This document shows, piece after piece, positions 11,561-23,214 of a DNA stretch of 64,000 bases. The stretch covers positions 1,406,269 to 1,470,268 of the forward strand of contig NW_004450404.1 in assembly GCF_000321225.1 (NCBI RefSeq), given 5' to 3'. The stretch's first letter is position 1; each line of letters starts with the position of its first letter. This DNA is from Odobenus rosmarus divergens. Its lineage: Eukaryota > Chordata > Mammalia > Carnivora > Odobenidae. The notes below the pieces were generated by a model. It was given only the letters and a program-made list of their open reading frames with translations, searched no databases and had not been told where the DNA came from. The position numbers were made by a program, and so were the translations under genes.

Positions 11561-11784
11561 CCTTCCTGAATCTCACCTTCTTGACTCACTTTCTGAAACA
11601 TAGCCACCAGGGGTAAAACAGTTGATTTATCCAGCTAAATCTTAGGCAAATAGATCACAGATAAAAAGAGGTAAAAGGCAGATTTTCATTTGCAAATGCA
11701 GCCCATGCTCGAGCAACCATTACCTTTCAGTTTCTAAGGACACAGGTCAGCTTCTGGGGAAAAGTCTGCATACAATAAACCATC

Positions 11785-11980
11785 TTTTTTTTTTTTTAAA
11801 GATTTTATTTATTTGAGAGAGAATGAGAGAGAGAGAAAGAGCACAAGAGGGGGGAGGGTCAGAGGAAGAAGCAGACTCCCTGCTAAGCAGGGAGCCCCAT
11901 GTGGGACTCGATCCCGGGACTCCAGGATCATGACCTGAGCCGAAGGCAGTCACTTAACCAACTGAGCCGCCCAGGCGCCC
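11785..11980 (-). mobile_element. CAN/SINEC SINE
   Basis: Antisense full-length copy: a T-run and 'aaagattttatttattt' at the left (the tail), and 'gagccgcccaggcgcccc' at the right (the head). The B box complement 'gggactcgatcccggga' is present. A target-site duplication of about CAATAAACCaTC/CAATAAACCtTC flanks it (from 11773 and from 11981). Confidence 0.95.
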
Positions 11981-11984
11981 CAAT

Positions 11985-13080
11985 AAACCTTCCTTCTTGA
12001 TGGGGACATATATGCACCTTACCCATCTTGGTTTAACAACCCCTAAGAAGTGATACCACAACAGGAACTTGCAACAAGCCAAGGCTCCCCTTAAAATCTA
12101 CTCTTAGCAGGATATTGTCTGAATTCAAAAACAAAGTGCTCTTCAAACAATTTAAGAATCAATTACAATTATCCCACTACATGCTAATATGAAATCAAGA
12201 TGAATGATACATAGGATTTTAGTTCATTAAAAACTTTTGAATACTTAAACATTCTTTTTGTGCAATGTTTTATAAGTAGTAAGTAAAACTGTAATTTTCT
12301 AGTGTGGTTTAAAAGCATCTGATTTCCAAAGCAAAGCATTCATCAACAAAATGATATAGTGGTAAATGATTTACCAAATAGTAATTCTGTGATTGTACTG
12401 GCTCATGCCCATCTTTAAATATATTCCAGGCAACCTGAAATAACGAAGGTAAGATTGGTTGTATCTAAATGAACTAGATTTCAGAATAACTTTACTGCCA
12501 AAGACATCTTAAAAATTCTGATTGGACTTAGGACAACATTAGTTACCCAAAAGCTACCTAAAAACGGCAGAGCCCAGATTTACTAGCACCTTCTACTTCT
12601 ACTTTAAATCCAATTTTCCAATCCCATAAGGAGGAGACAACCTACCAATTCAGTGTCAGGAAGTGAACAAATCCTTACCAAATACAACATCGACAGGGGC
12701 TGGGTGCCAGGTGCTTGAAGTATCACGTTGCAACGGGGAAGGCAGGGGGCAGGAGAGTGGGGACATCGGGAACCTATACCTGGTCCCCTATCTTTGGCTT
12801 TCCAGGATCTTTTTTTTAAGAATGACCAAAAAATAAAATGTGTATACCTTTGTGTGATTGAGATGTGTCCACTACCAGTTTTTTTCAAAGACATATGCAA
12901 AATATAAGCAAACTATGTTCTGAGGTGAATGGACTCACTGAGCTTAATTTTAGAGCACTCACAATGAAATATTTGCCACATAAAACGTAGCATGACTTAA
13001 GTCACTTAGCTTTCACATGTTTATGTTGCTCTTTCAGCTAACAAGGAAAAGAACACTGCACGCCAGGGTGCGTTCATCAC
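11985..13080. other. Unique AT-rich intron 1 sequence
   Basis: No exon, RNA gene or clear repeat is seen between the SINE at 11.8-12.0 kb and the EIF5 retrocopy. Part of 13.0-13.08 kb could be retrocopy 3' UTR. Confidence 0.45.
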
Positions 13081-13084
13081 TTTA

Positions 13085-14260
13085 AGTGCTTTCAGTATCA
13101 GCGCCATCATCCATGATGGTGCCTGTCGCAGCTCCAACTCGGGGTTCTCTGGCAGCCCTGAAATATACCACCTCAATATTTTCATCTTCATCACCTGAAT
13201 GTTCTCTTCAGCTTCCTTCCATCCTTTTATAAAGGGATCTGCTTTGACCTAACTCTCTTCGGCAAGTTTTTTGGAGACATAGTTCTTAAAAGCATTTTCT
13301 GACCAGCAGATGATGACTCTCTCTTCTACAAGGTCTGTGTCATACATCACCTTCAAGAGGTGTGCGATTTCAGAGATGAGGAGAGCTTGAGGTACTGGGA
13401 CCACACAGCGCCAACTGTGAAGGGGGTACCGCTGAGCTTTTCTGTCAGAGTGACACAATTGTAGGAAACAGCGCTGCCTTCCTTAATTTGTTCTCTGATT
13501 GTCTCATTAAAATGACTGCCAGTCAACACAAGAGGACCTGTGGCTTTTACATCCACTTCAACAATAACACCCCCTTTTTCTTAATGAAATCAGCTGTTCC
13601 TTCAAGATCAACTCTAGGTGCCAGGACTTCTGGCCAGATCACTGATTTCATCCATTCTGTGCTCCAAGCTTCCTGAGTGAGGTCTGCCCCACAGCCTGTG
13701 GAGGGGCACAGAGTTCATTTGGTGATGGCAGTGGGAATTCACTGCTGGATACAGGGCCGTTTTTCTTCGTCCTTACCCCATCTAATTTCCTTTTTTTCTC
13801 CTACGTACCAGTATCCTTTTTCCTAGGTGGTTCTTTGAGAATCAATGTCCAGAGTTCCTGGTTTCCATCAAGCATGCCTCACTAGCCACAGACTTTATGA
13901 AAATTACTTAGCAAGGTTGCGTCTTTTGAGTGCAGGATTCTCATTCTCAGGAAAGAGAATACCTTTTTTGATAAACCCAACCAACAAGTCTTACAACCTC
14001 AGCCTTGTGAGATCCAATGACCATCCAAGGGTCATTCTAGACATCAAAATGGTCTTGGCTCCCAGCTCACAGCCAAAATAACTGGAGGACTACTCTGGAG
14101 GCCAATCAGGAGCCTTTATGATATCAACCATTTCCATTGCCTTGTGTTTCATGTTTTCCACTTCTTTTGCTCCCAACTCTTAACAATCATACAGAGCATC
14201 TGGTATGGACCGAACTGGCCCGATACAATACCGCTGGCCTTGAGGATATTTTTGCTTGTG
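13085..14260 (-). pseudogene. EIF5: EIF5 processed pseudogene (retrocopy)
   Basis: An intron-less, near full-length copy of the mRNA for translation initiation factor eIF5, the GTPase-activating factor for eIF2. Read on the minus strand, matches run in order from the N-terminal domain (about 14.2 kb) to the acidic C-terminal tail (about 13.1 kb). Recognisable pieces are a DVKATGPLVLT-like stretch, [10 protein letters not shown] and KAQRYPLH, followed by [18 protein letters not shown] and [11 protein letters not shown], then VKADPFIKGWKEAEE and GDEDENIEVVY. The copy is dead: there are in-frame stops throughout the middle, several frameshifts and small indels. The first two zinc-finger cysteines are lost (the CPEC-equivalent region reads FPEN near 13.94 kb). 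It sits in MAP3K15 intron 1 in the same orientation as the host gene. No poly(A) tail or target-site duplication is obvious, so the insertion is old. It cannot make eIF5. Confidence 0.92.
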
Positions 14261-14900
14261 GTAAGTTGTTCAGTAAGATGAAGAGATATTATATTCTGGT
14301 TACTAATGCTTCATGACAAAACATCTCAAAATGTAATGGTCCAAGTTCTGGTTCTCAGATGGAATACACATTCCAGCCTGTCTCTCCCTGAACACATCCA
14401 TAAAAACTAGGCAGAATGGATCGAATTGCTATTTAAGAATATGAAAAGGAAGCAAGCAGATTGGGGAAGACCCGATCCCAAAGTACCACCGAACCAAAAT
14501 CAAGTTCCCCGTTTCCCCTGCAGTCTCCCCTAGCTCGGACTGAAGGCAGCCTGAAACCCCAAAAATGGGTGCTGGGCATCGACGCAGAGTGCGCCAGGAG
14601 AGGCCCTCTACTTCTGGCTCAGAAAGCAGCAAAGGGGCCTCCGAATGCTGAGAGTGAAGGCAGTTGTCCACTTTTCTCTTTTCTCTCCTCCCTTGCACAT
14701 CCAGGACCCCTATGATCCCACGGCAATAGCCGGTGAGACCGTCAGGGCAGTGGGGCCTACAGGCGCCTGGACCTCTGAGACAGAGGAATCTTCTGCTCTA
14801 ACTGGAGGAGCTGTGGTCCCAAGGGGGGTGGTGGTGAATCCCCACCGCTTTTTTCTCTCTCTGAATTCCTGGCCTCAAACACAGGCAGTTGTGGGAAGTG
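14261..14900. other. Unique intron 1 sequence
   Basis: Short frames on both strands at 14.4-14.95 kb have no recognised similarity. The sequence passes into L1/HAL1-like DNA at its right edge. Confidence 0.45.
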
Positions 14901-16150
14901 TGAGGCAGAGTGGGTTAACCAAAGCCCCGGTCTTCTGGCCACAGGACCGAAAAGGGGAGTCCCAGTAAATCACAAAGTACAAAGCCAAGGAGCACTGAAA
15001 AGGCTTTGAAATCACAAAGGGCACCACAACTGAAACTGAACTTGGCAGCCTAAACCAACGAGGCTGACCACCCATTAAGGCAAAAATACCAACAGACTCC
15101 ATAGGATATATGCAAGGCCTAGATTCTCATCAGAGGATTTCAAAAGATCCAGGGTACAATCCAAAATCACTTGGATCACTTCAAAGACGCAGGAACGTTT
15201 CACCTCACATGGGAAAAGACAACCAATGGACTCCGATAACAAGAGGACACAGACATCAGAATTACCTGACAATGACTTTAAAGCAATTATTATAAAAGTC
15301 CTCCAAAAAGTAAGGGCAGACACTTCTGAAAAGAATGGGAAAAAAAAGTCTCAACAAATAAAGAGAACCAAATGGAAATCTTAGGAATGAATAATATAAT
15401 AACCAAAATAGAAAACTCACCAGAATGGCTCACAAGAAGAATGGACATGACAGAGGGGTCAGTGAAATTAAAGACTGCTCAGTAGAAATGATCCAATCTC
15501 AACAATAGAGAGAAAACAAAGACTTTATGCCCAAACATAGAAACATCTAGAAATTAAGGCCCTCTTCCAAAGGCCCATAAACCAATAGGTGAAAAGCGCA
15601 GGGAAGGATCATGAATAAACAGCTCTCAGGAAAAAAAAAAGGGGGGGGGGATATGCCCAACTACACGCAGAATAAGGGAAATACAAGCTCAAACTAAGAT
15701 ACCATCTCTCAACTATCAGATTACCAAGGGTCAAAAGATTGGCAACCAGTTTGGCCATAAAGAAAGACAAGGTACAAAATGGTATAACCCACAGATAGGA
15801 ATATGAGACGAGCTACAAAATTATAGGTGCATTTGTTCTTCAATACACAAATGTCACTCTGGGATACCCAATGAACAAATAAACCTATATACATATTACA
15901 TAGAACCGACACAAAGTTATTCACTGCAGCTAAGTAGCCAAAAATAATCTATCTATATATTTACAGATATATATAATAATCTAGATATATATTCTAAGTA
16001 TCCTTTAAGAAGGGATTGGTAAAATAAACAAGATGCATCCACCCAATGGAGTACCATCCACAGCTATGAAACAGAAAAAGGAAGAGTCCCATCTTCTGAT
16101 TTGGAAAATTGTCCAGGCTCGACTGTTAATGGAAAAATGCAAGATGCACA
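14900..16150 (+). mobile_element. Old L1 or HAL1 fragment (ORF1-like then 3' region)
   Basis: ORF1-type coiled-coil-coding sequence ('ttacctgacaatgactttaaag', 'accaaatggaaatcttagg', 'aaaactcaccagaatggctc') reads plus-strand from about 15.1 to 15.55 kb. It then jumps to ORF2/3'-type motifs ('ataccatctctcaactatcag', 'caatggagtaccatcc'). The skip of most of ORF2 suggests either a HAL1 (half-L1) element or an internal deletion. It has many stops. Confidence 0.65.
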
Positions 16151-16224
16151 ACGGTATATTTGGTCTGGTACCTTTTAAATAAGAAAGGGAGAATAAGAAT
16201 GCACGTTCATATGTGCTTTTATTT

Positions 16225-16400
16225 ACACAGCACAAGTGGTCACACTTTTTCCATAAAGGACCAGATAAATATTTTTGGCTTTGTGAGCTACACAGTCTCT
16301 GCCATTACCGAGATGGACGGATGTGTTCCAATAGAACTTTATTTACAAAATGAAGGTAGCCAGCTTGCAGATTGCCGCGTGCTGACCACGGAAATAAAGA
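16225..16400. repeat. Ancient interspersed repeat, probably DNA-transposon fossil
   Basis: 'ccataaaggaccagataaatatttttggct' (spread over 16251-16281) and 'ccaatagaactttatttacaaaa' mark a common old mammalian repeat. I cannot assign its family with confidence. Confidence 0.45.
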
Positions 16401-17335
16401 AGTACTATAAGGATAAATAAACTAAAAACAAAATTAGGGGAAACAGTGTAGATGGGATAAAAGTAATAAATTGGGACTTCATCAAAATTAAAATTTGTGC
16501 ATTAGAGACAGCATCAAGAAAGTTCAAAGATATATCACAGAATGGGAGAGAAAATTTGCTGATCATGTATCTGACAAGGGATCTGTCTCCAGATCATATA
16601 AAGAATTTTTACAACTCAATAGTAAGACAACTAAAAAAAATGGGCAAAGGATTCACACAGACACTTCTCCAAAGAAGATATACAAATGGCCAACACACAC
16701 ATGAAAAGACAGTCAACATCCTTTGTCACCAGGGAAATGCAAATCAAAACCACCATGAGCTACCACTTTAAACCCACTAGGACAGCTACCATAAACAGAC
16801 AAGAACCAGTGTTGATGAGGATTTGGTGTGAATGGAACGCTCATTCGCTGTTGGTGGGAATGTAAAACGTGTAGCTGCTTTGGACAACAGTCTTTTGGAA
16901 AGCGGTTCCTCAAAAGGTTAAATATAAGGTGGATGCAAGTCAAGTGTCCATTGATGGATAAACAGATAAAACAAAATATGGTATATCCCTACAACGGATT
17001 GTTCAGCCTTAAAAAGCAAGGGAATTCGGACACATGCCACAACATGGATGAACATCGAGGACATTCAATGAAATAAGCCAGTCACAAAAAAATAAATACC
17101 GTATGATTCCACTGACATGAAGTATGTCCGGTAGTCAAATCATAGAAACAGCACGATGGTGGCTGCCAGGGGCTGAGGGGAGAGGAAAACTGGGAGTTGT
17201 TCAATGGGTAGAGAGTTACAGTTTTTTAAGATGGATAAGTTCTGGAGATTGGTTGCAGAACAAAGTGAAATGTACTGAATGCTACTGAATGGCTCATTTG
17301 GAAATGGCTGAGAGATTTTGCCTTTCCCTCATTTC
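16400..17335 (+). mobile_element. L1 fragment, ORF2 C-terminal region to 3' UTR
   Basis: Motifs in order: 'gggacttcatcaaaattaaa', 'tcaccagggaaatgcaaatc', 'gttgatgaggatttgg', 'cgctgttggtgggaatgtaaa', 'atggatgaacatcgagg', 'tggtggctgccaggggctg'. The order is that of mammalian L1 ORF2 3' sequence. Frameshifted and non-coding. Confidence 0.85.
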
Positions 17336-17348
17336 TTTCTTAAAATGC

Positions 17349-17373
17349 TTTTTTTTTTTTTTTTTTTTTTTTT
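17349..17373. repeat. Poly(T) run, 25 nt
   Basis: An uninterrupted 25-nt T run followed by 'aaag', sitting between two plus-strand L1 pieces. Its orientation is opposite to an L1 tail, so it may be the leftover tail of an antisense SINE whose body was lost. Confidence 0.85.
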
Positions 17374-17379
17374 AAAGAA

Positions 17380-18275
17380 AGTTAAACAGAGAGTTACCAC
17401 AGGATCTAGAAATCCCACTCCCAGGCTAGGCACATATTCAAGAGAAAGGCAAGCAAATGTCTACACAAAAGGTTGCAGTATTCTTCAAAATTAGAAACCA
17501 CCCCAAAATCCGTCCACAGATGGATAAAAACGTGGTATATCCATCCAGAATTTCCCACCGCCCCCCAAAAGGAATGCAGTCCAGACATGTGCGGCCACAC
17601 GGATGAACCGTGGACACGAGCGAGAAGAAGCCAGTCTTACAAGACAGGTTACATCAGGCCGCTGACATGAACAAGGCCATCTAGAAAGACAGAAAGGAGA
17701 GTAATGGTTGGCCGGGGCCGGGTGGCTGGAGCGGGGAAGGACTGCGGATGGGCACAGGCTTCTTTGCTGGGGGCGACGGCCGCAGGCTCGGGGTCGGGAG
17801 GAAGCGCCGCGGCGGCGGGGCGATGCCATCCCAACGGAGCTGCGTTCTCGGGGGCTTGGTCTGGTGTTTGAGAAGGTAGAATATTCTCAGCAGCAGCACT
17901 GTTCCTACTCTTGAACTACTCAAACGTTCAACAACAGAAAACAAACTGTGGTGTATGCTTACAATGAAATACTACGTAGAAATGAAAACGAACAAATTAT
18001 TGCCGTATTAACAGAAACATAATGGTCAGTGAAAGGAGCCAGAGACAACAAAAGGAAATTGTACTATTCCATTTACAAAGAGAGAGAGAGGCAAACCAAG
18101 AAACTCTTAAGAGCACACTGCTGGTCACCAGAGGGGAGGTAGAGGGGAATGGGGGAAACAGGTGATGGGGATGAAGGAAGCGCACTTGCCCTGATGAGCA
18201 CCGGGTGATCTATGGGAGGACTCACTATATGCTACACCTGAATATGTTAAGTATGTTGGAATAAAAAAAAAAACT
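17380..18275 (+). mobile_element. L1 fragment with carnivoran 3' tail
   Basis: 'ccactcccaggctaggcac', 'caaaggttgcagtattcttc' and 'ccgtccacagatggataaa' are L1 ORF2-end motifs. The 3' UTR part at 18.1-18.27 kb ('ggtgatggggatgaagg', 'gatgagcaccgggtgatc') ends in 'aataaaaaaaaaaac'. A GC-rich, CpG-rich insert or conversion tract at 17.71-17.86 kb interrupts the normal L1 composition. Confidence 0.75.
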
Positions 18276-18664
18276 TAAAGAGAAAAAAAAGTACACCAAC
18301 AGGCAAAGCTAACCTACGCTGAGACATCAGACAGTTGATGCTCTCAGCCAGGCCAGAAAACAGAAGCCAGCACACTCTGGGGTGCGACTGGCCCTCCCTT
18401 TTCTGATCCAAGTGCAGAGTCACACAGCACGCAGAGCTTGTGAAAGCTCAGAGAGCACACGCTTAAGACTGTGCCCTTTTCTGTATGTATTCTGTACCTT
18501 GATAGAAAGAAAAAAAATCAAGAGCATCTCAAAGCAGGGGTGTGTACCTTTTCCTCACTTCCATTCTTCAGCACAGGACCAGGAATGGAAATTTCCAACC
18601 TCCAAACTTTGGGGGAAAAAAAATCGTCTGACCCGACTGCGGGAGGATAATGTGACCCTGACCA

Positions 18665-18840
18665 CCTGACCTTGTTGAGCACTTACCAAGTTCAGGGCAC
18701 TATGCGTCAATCTCTAGAGAATTTTTTTTTTAACGAGGCTCAGAGATGTTAAGTAAGCTTATCCTGGGTCACACAACCAATAAAGGACAGGGCAAACCTG
18801 GAAACCGGATCTCCAAAGCCAGGGTTTTTCTCCCCTCTGC
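18665..18840 (+). repeat. MIR element
   Basis: The MIR core 'gttgagcacttaccaagttc ... gaggctcagagatgttaag ... ggtcacacaacc' is recognisable, interrupted by a 10-nt T run. Confidence 0.7.
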
Positions 18841-19139
18841 CACTTGTGTCACCCAGGGCAGTGGGACACAATGACGGAACACATGCTGGTCAAGCCTCAT
18901 CACGGATCTGTTTTGGTGGTCTGTACCCCAGAAGGCAGAAAGGCCATTGGCCCGAAGGATAACCTGCACTTCCTACACTTTCCTGGATGGTGAGGTGCCA
19001 CCTCACCATCGGCAGGCAGCCGTGGTTCTGGCAACTCGACTCCGAGTGCCTGGAACACTCATCCGGGGCGCGATGCTTCTCTCAGGTGCTTGAGACAAGG
19101 TGTCAGGTGTGCTTCATCACAAGTCACCTGCGTCCAACT

Positions 19140-20300
19140 TCATATGTGATCAATCACAGACCTCAGCGTAAAAACTCGAACAGTCAAGTGCTCAGAAGAA
19201 CACATGAGAGTCTGCGTACAACCACAACCTGGAGGGAGGCAAGACTTCTCAGAGAGGACACAGAAGGCAACCTTAACAGAAAAATAACTTCGAGGAGACT
19301 TCATCAGAATGAAAGTTCTCTGTTCATCACAAGTCCCAAGGAGATGAATAAGCAAGCCACAGTCTGGGAGCAAATGCTCACAACATATACTTCAGACAAA
19401 GCACTTGAATCCAGAATATATAAAGAACTCTTGTAATTCAATAATAAGAGGACAACCCAATTAAACGGGCAAATGGTCTCAACAGACACCTCACAAAGGA
19501 ATATACGTGCATGGCAAAAAGCACCTGAAAAGGTGCTCAACATCATTAATCATCAAGGAAAGGTGAATTAAAACCTTAATGAGAAACCACTACACCCCCA
19601 CTAGCAAGGCCAAAGTCAAAAAGCTCAATAATACAAAATGTCGGTGAGGATGCGAAGCCACCAGAACTCTTGTGCCTCAGTGCCAAGAATATAAAATAGT
19701 GCAACCACTTGGGGAAAAGGTTTGGAGTTTCCTTATACAGTTTAACATACACCTACCCTTTGATCCAGCCATTCCACTGCTGGTTGACTCAAGGAATGAA
19801 AACATTTGCCCACAAAAAAGACCTATATACAAATGTTCATAGCAATTTTACTCGTAATAGCACAAACTGGGAACCACCCACATGTCCTTCAGCAGGAGAA
19901 TAACTAAACCAACTGCATATATCCATGGATTCCAACAGTACTCTGCACGAACAAGGAGCAAACTACAGATATATGGCGCGACATGGGTGAATCTCAAAAA
20001 CATCATGCCGAGCGAAGGAAGCTAGACCCCGGAGAGTGCATACTGTATGAGCCCATTTACACAAAACTCTAGCAAAGGCAAATCTAACTGGTGGTGATGT
20101 CCTCTCAGGCACTCTCTGGGGCCAGGAATGGGAGTGGAGAGGGAAATGAGCAAGAGGAGACATGAGGGAACTTTCCGGACAGATGGAACTTCTATTGTGA
20201 TAGGGTCTGTTTACGCAGGTTTAGTCATTTCTCACATTGTGCAGCAGAGATGTGTACATTTCAATGTATACACATTGTAGGTTAAAAATGCTTAAGACTG
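19140..20300 (+). mobile_element. Old L1 fragment, ORF2 3' part and 3' UTR
   Basis: L1 motifs run in order: 'gcaaatgctcacaacatata', 'gaatatataaagaactcttg', 'ggtgctcaacatcattaatc', 'catgggtgaatctcaaaaac', then a short 3' end near 20.29 kb. Non-coding. Confidence 0.75.
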
Positions 20301-21829
20301 TAATAATCAAGTGTGGGGCAGGGAGTAGGTAGCGGTAAAGAAGAAATCAATATGGCACAATGATACTCACTGTTGAAGCTGCCTAATGTCCATGCTTGAA
20401 ATTTTCCACAATAAGAATTTAAGAAAAAACTGATCTACATCTAAAGCGCCTACTCCTTTCCCGCTTCCACCTCTGTCCAACTCTGCCCCAGGGCTGACCC
20501 TGATTCTCCCGTGAACGCTGCTTCCTGCCGCAGTCCGCAGCTCAGCTCCTTCCTGCGCTGCACCCCCTACTACCAACCAAGCCCCAGCAACTGCCAGGCA
20601 TTTTGGCCAAGCCCTGCCACACCCAACAGCCTGAAAGCTGGGAAGGTATGGGGGCGGGGGGACAAGAAGTTTTCCAGCTGGCTTTGCACGAATTCACCCC
20701 TCCCCCACTGATGTTATTTGACCAGGATTTAAACAGCTCCTATCCCAAAGCCTGGTACACAGAGGCTTTCAACAATAGTTTATAGCTTGCGTTCTAAAAG
20801 TCTGTTTTTTTTTTTTTAAGTCTGGTTTTTAAGCTGGCTGCTGGGAACCCCTAACACATTCTGCCCCAGTGACAACAGCCAGCCAGCAATGCAGCAGGCC
20901 AGCCCCCGAGGGTTTATTTACCCTAAATGCACTCAAGGCTCACACAGCAAAGCTGTGAGGAAATGCTGCAGGTGCAATGCTTCTTTCACTCAGCCCACAT
21001 GACTAAGAATTGACTCAAGTTCCAGGTTCAATGAGGAGTCAGTAGCAGTAACAGCAGCTAGAAAAGGAGGCGGCTCTGGGAACGGCCCCCATGGGCAAGC
21101 CACAGCCAGGTCCAGCAGAGGACAGCTGAGGTCCAGCCAGGGGCTCACGCGGTCTTGTCCCCGCAAGGAAAGTCACTGTGGCCTGAGCAAGCCACACCGT
21201 TGGCTCCAGCAGGGAGAGAGGAGGCTTCTCAGTTATAACGCCATCTTTATTCTCCCACTGCACTTGTTTAAAATAAAATCCCATTGTGAAAAATATACAT
21301 CGTAGAAAGTGTGGACAAATAAAAAGAACCAGTATTCTCAGAACACAGTCCAAACCACTGTTTCCATTCCAGGGTCTCCAGTGTGAGCTGTTCTCGTCTG
21401 TTCTATTTAAGATGTACCACTGGGGAGAAAGGTCCAGATCCAGAAACGTGTCATTAGGATGTCTCCTCTTTCCTAATAAAAAAAATCACAACTGGACTAT
21501 ATCTATGCCTGGCCACCATTTTCAACATGGTTTCTACAGGAAACCACATTCTGATTTCCTGCGGAGGGTACCGAACAAGTTTTGCTTCATCTCAACAGGA
21601 GAAACCAAGTGTCATCTGTGTCCACCGAGAGTTATTCTAAAAAGGAACTGGACAGATATTCTTAGGAATCACTCCAAAAGTAGCAAAGAAAACCGCATCT
21701 GGCTCCCTACCGGTGAAGAGTTAATTATCAGTAATTATTTAATCACAACTGTGTTACTCGCTAGGAATGAAAACCTCGGTGTGATCGAAGCCGGCAGAGA
21801 GCAGGCGAGGAGTCTGTGAAGGCTCCCTG
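20301..21829. other. Unique intron 1 sequence
   Basis: A 177-codon plus-strand frame at 21286-21819 has no recognised domain, no Kozak-like start and lies in intron. I treat it as chance. No other feature is recognised. Confidence 0.45.
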
Positions 21830-22130
21830 GAAGAATGAAGGTGGAGGACGTTTTGGGCAGAGCAAAACTGCAGGCTACAGTGGCATCAAAGCAGAGGACA
21901 TGGAGGGGAATACACCAAGACTGACCCAACCTTAAGAGACCAGTGACAAAGCTGTTGCCTGTTGGCCACAACGTGGATGAGAGGAGAGAAGTCCTGCACC
22001 GGGGAGGGGGGGCACATAGAGCGAAGTCAAGCAGATCGGAGAACCATTTTGGAAGCAATAGGCTGGATTTGGCAATGATTGAGAGGGTGGGGTCAAGACT
22101 GACTCCCAGGTTGCTGATTTTGCTCATCCA
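21830..22130. repeat. Ancient interspersed repeat (G/A-rich type)
   Basis: 'gggcagagcaaaactgcagg', 'aatggcctggattt'-like and 'gactgactcccaggttgctg' patterns match the old repeat body also seen at 9.4-9.9 kb and 51.4-52.4 kb. Family not fixed. Confidence 0.4.
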
Positions 22131-22439
22131 TGTTTATTTTTTTTTTTTAACAGAAGACAATGTCTAACTATTGCCCTTACATTCTGCTGGAAATAGATTT
22201 GGCCCATCTCCTGACCACGTCTACATGCCGCACAAAGTGCACCTTCTACGACTGTCAAACCCATGCATCCCACAGGCCTGTCTTCCTTAGAACTTTATGC
22301 ATTTTCCAGAGCGACGGGGAGAGTATGCACCCAATTACGAGCCATCTTAAGGCATGTATAAGGCTCTCTCTTGAGCAGAAGCCAATGCACCTGAGGATTA
22401 AGTCCACAAAAGTGGAGAGCTGCATTTAGGCATTTCCAG

Positions 22440-22690
22440 CAGAATGCACTGCAAGCTTTATTAGTCAGGGTAAGTTAGGCTATGCTGCCACAGGAGTTTC
22501 AGCGGCTTAACTACCACGTTGAACACATGACCTTCGAATAAGCCACAATAGAGGCAAAGAGAGATGGAGGTGGCACACTCACGTCTCAGTCACCTCCAAA
22601 GTGATGCTTGATGTTGCTCACATTTCACAGACCAGCACTAATCACAAGGACCCACGCTAACTGCAAGGGAGATCTGGAACTGTGGGAGAA
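22440..22690. repeat. Ancient DNA-transposon-like repeat
   Basis: 'tagtcagggtaagttaggc' and 'tttcacagaccagcactaatcac' with a diverged middle fit a known mammalian medium-reiteration repeat. No family name is offered. Confidence 0.4.
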
Positions 22691-22759
22691 GATATGGATG
22701 CTTGCAAGGCACTGTCCTTGCCACACAACACATCAAGCTGATGAAGAATCCACAAGTAT

Positions 22760-22930
22760 GGGGCGCCTCGGGGGCTCAGTCAGTTAAGCGGCTGACTTTC
22801 GGCTCAGGTCATGATCTTAGGGTCCTGGGATTGAGCCCTGAGTCAGGCTCTCTGCTCAGTGGCGAGTCTACCTGTCCCTCTCCCTTTCCCCCAGCTCGTG
22901 CTCGCTCTCTCAAGAAAACCTTTTTAAAAA
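22760..22930 (+). mobile_element. CAN/SINEC SINE
   Basis: Plus-strand copy with the head 'ggggcgcctcgggggctcag', the 'ggctcaggtcatgatc' segment, a B-box-like 'gattgagccc' and an A-rich tail. A 12-bp target-site duplication AAT(C/T)CACAAGTA lies at 22747-22758 and 22931-22942. Confidence 0.93.
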
Positions 22931-23045
22931 AATTCACAAGTAACATCACAGATGGAGAAGCTAGACATAAGCCATGGAAAGGGCAGCAAAAGGGACTAGA
23001 GCTGGCCGTACTTTAAACCATGACATATCCTATTTTGGCAGAAAG

Positions 23046-23210
23046 CCCGATATTACTGTCAGCTGGTGATGGGTGTTGAGGGGGGCACGTTCTGCGTGGA
23101 GCACTGGGTGTTATGCACAAACAATGAATCATGGAACACTACATCAAAAACTAATGATGTAATGTATGGTGATTAACAATAAAAAATTATTTAAAAACGA
23201 AAAAAAAAAC
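23046..23210 (+). mobile_element. Young caniform-type L1 3' end, 5'-truncated
   Basis: 'gagcactgggtgttatgcac', 'caatgaatcatggaacac', 'aaaactaatgatgtaatg' and 'tggtgattaacaataaaa' form the end of a recently active caniform L1. It is little diverged and severely 5'-truncated, as in typical target-primed insertion. Confidence 0.85.
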
Positions 23211-23214
23211 CTAA

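Noticed and set aside
16495..16704. Lysine-rich short frames in 16.5-16.8 kb
   Set aside because: They are remnants of L1 ORF2 C-terminal coding sequence broken by frameshifts.
21286..21819. 177-codon plus-strand frame
   Set aside because: Composition and content give no recognisable domain. It lies in MAP3K15 intron 1 antisense to the gene, and the frame crosses ordinary unique DNA. Frames of this length occur by chance in 64 kb.
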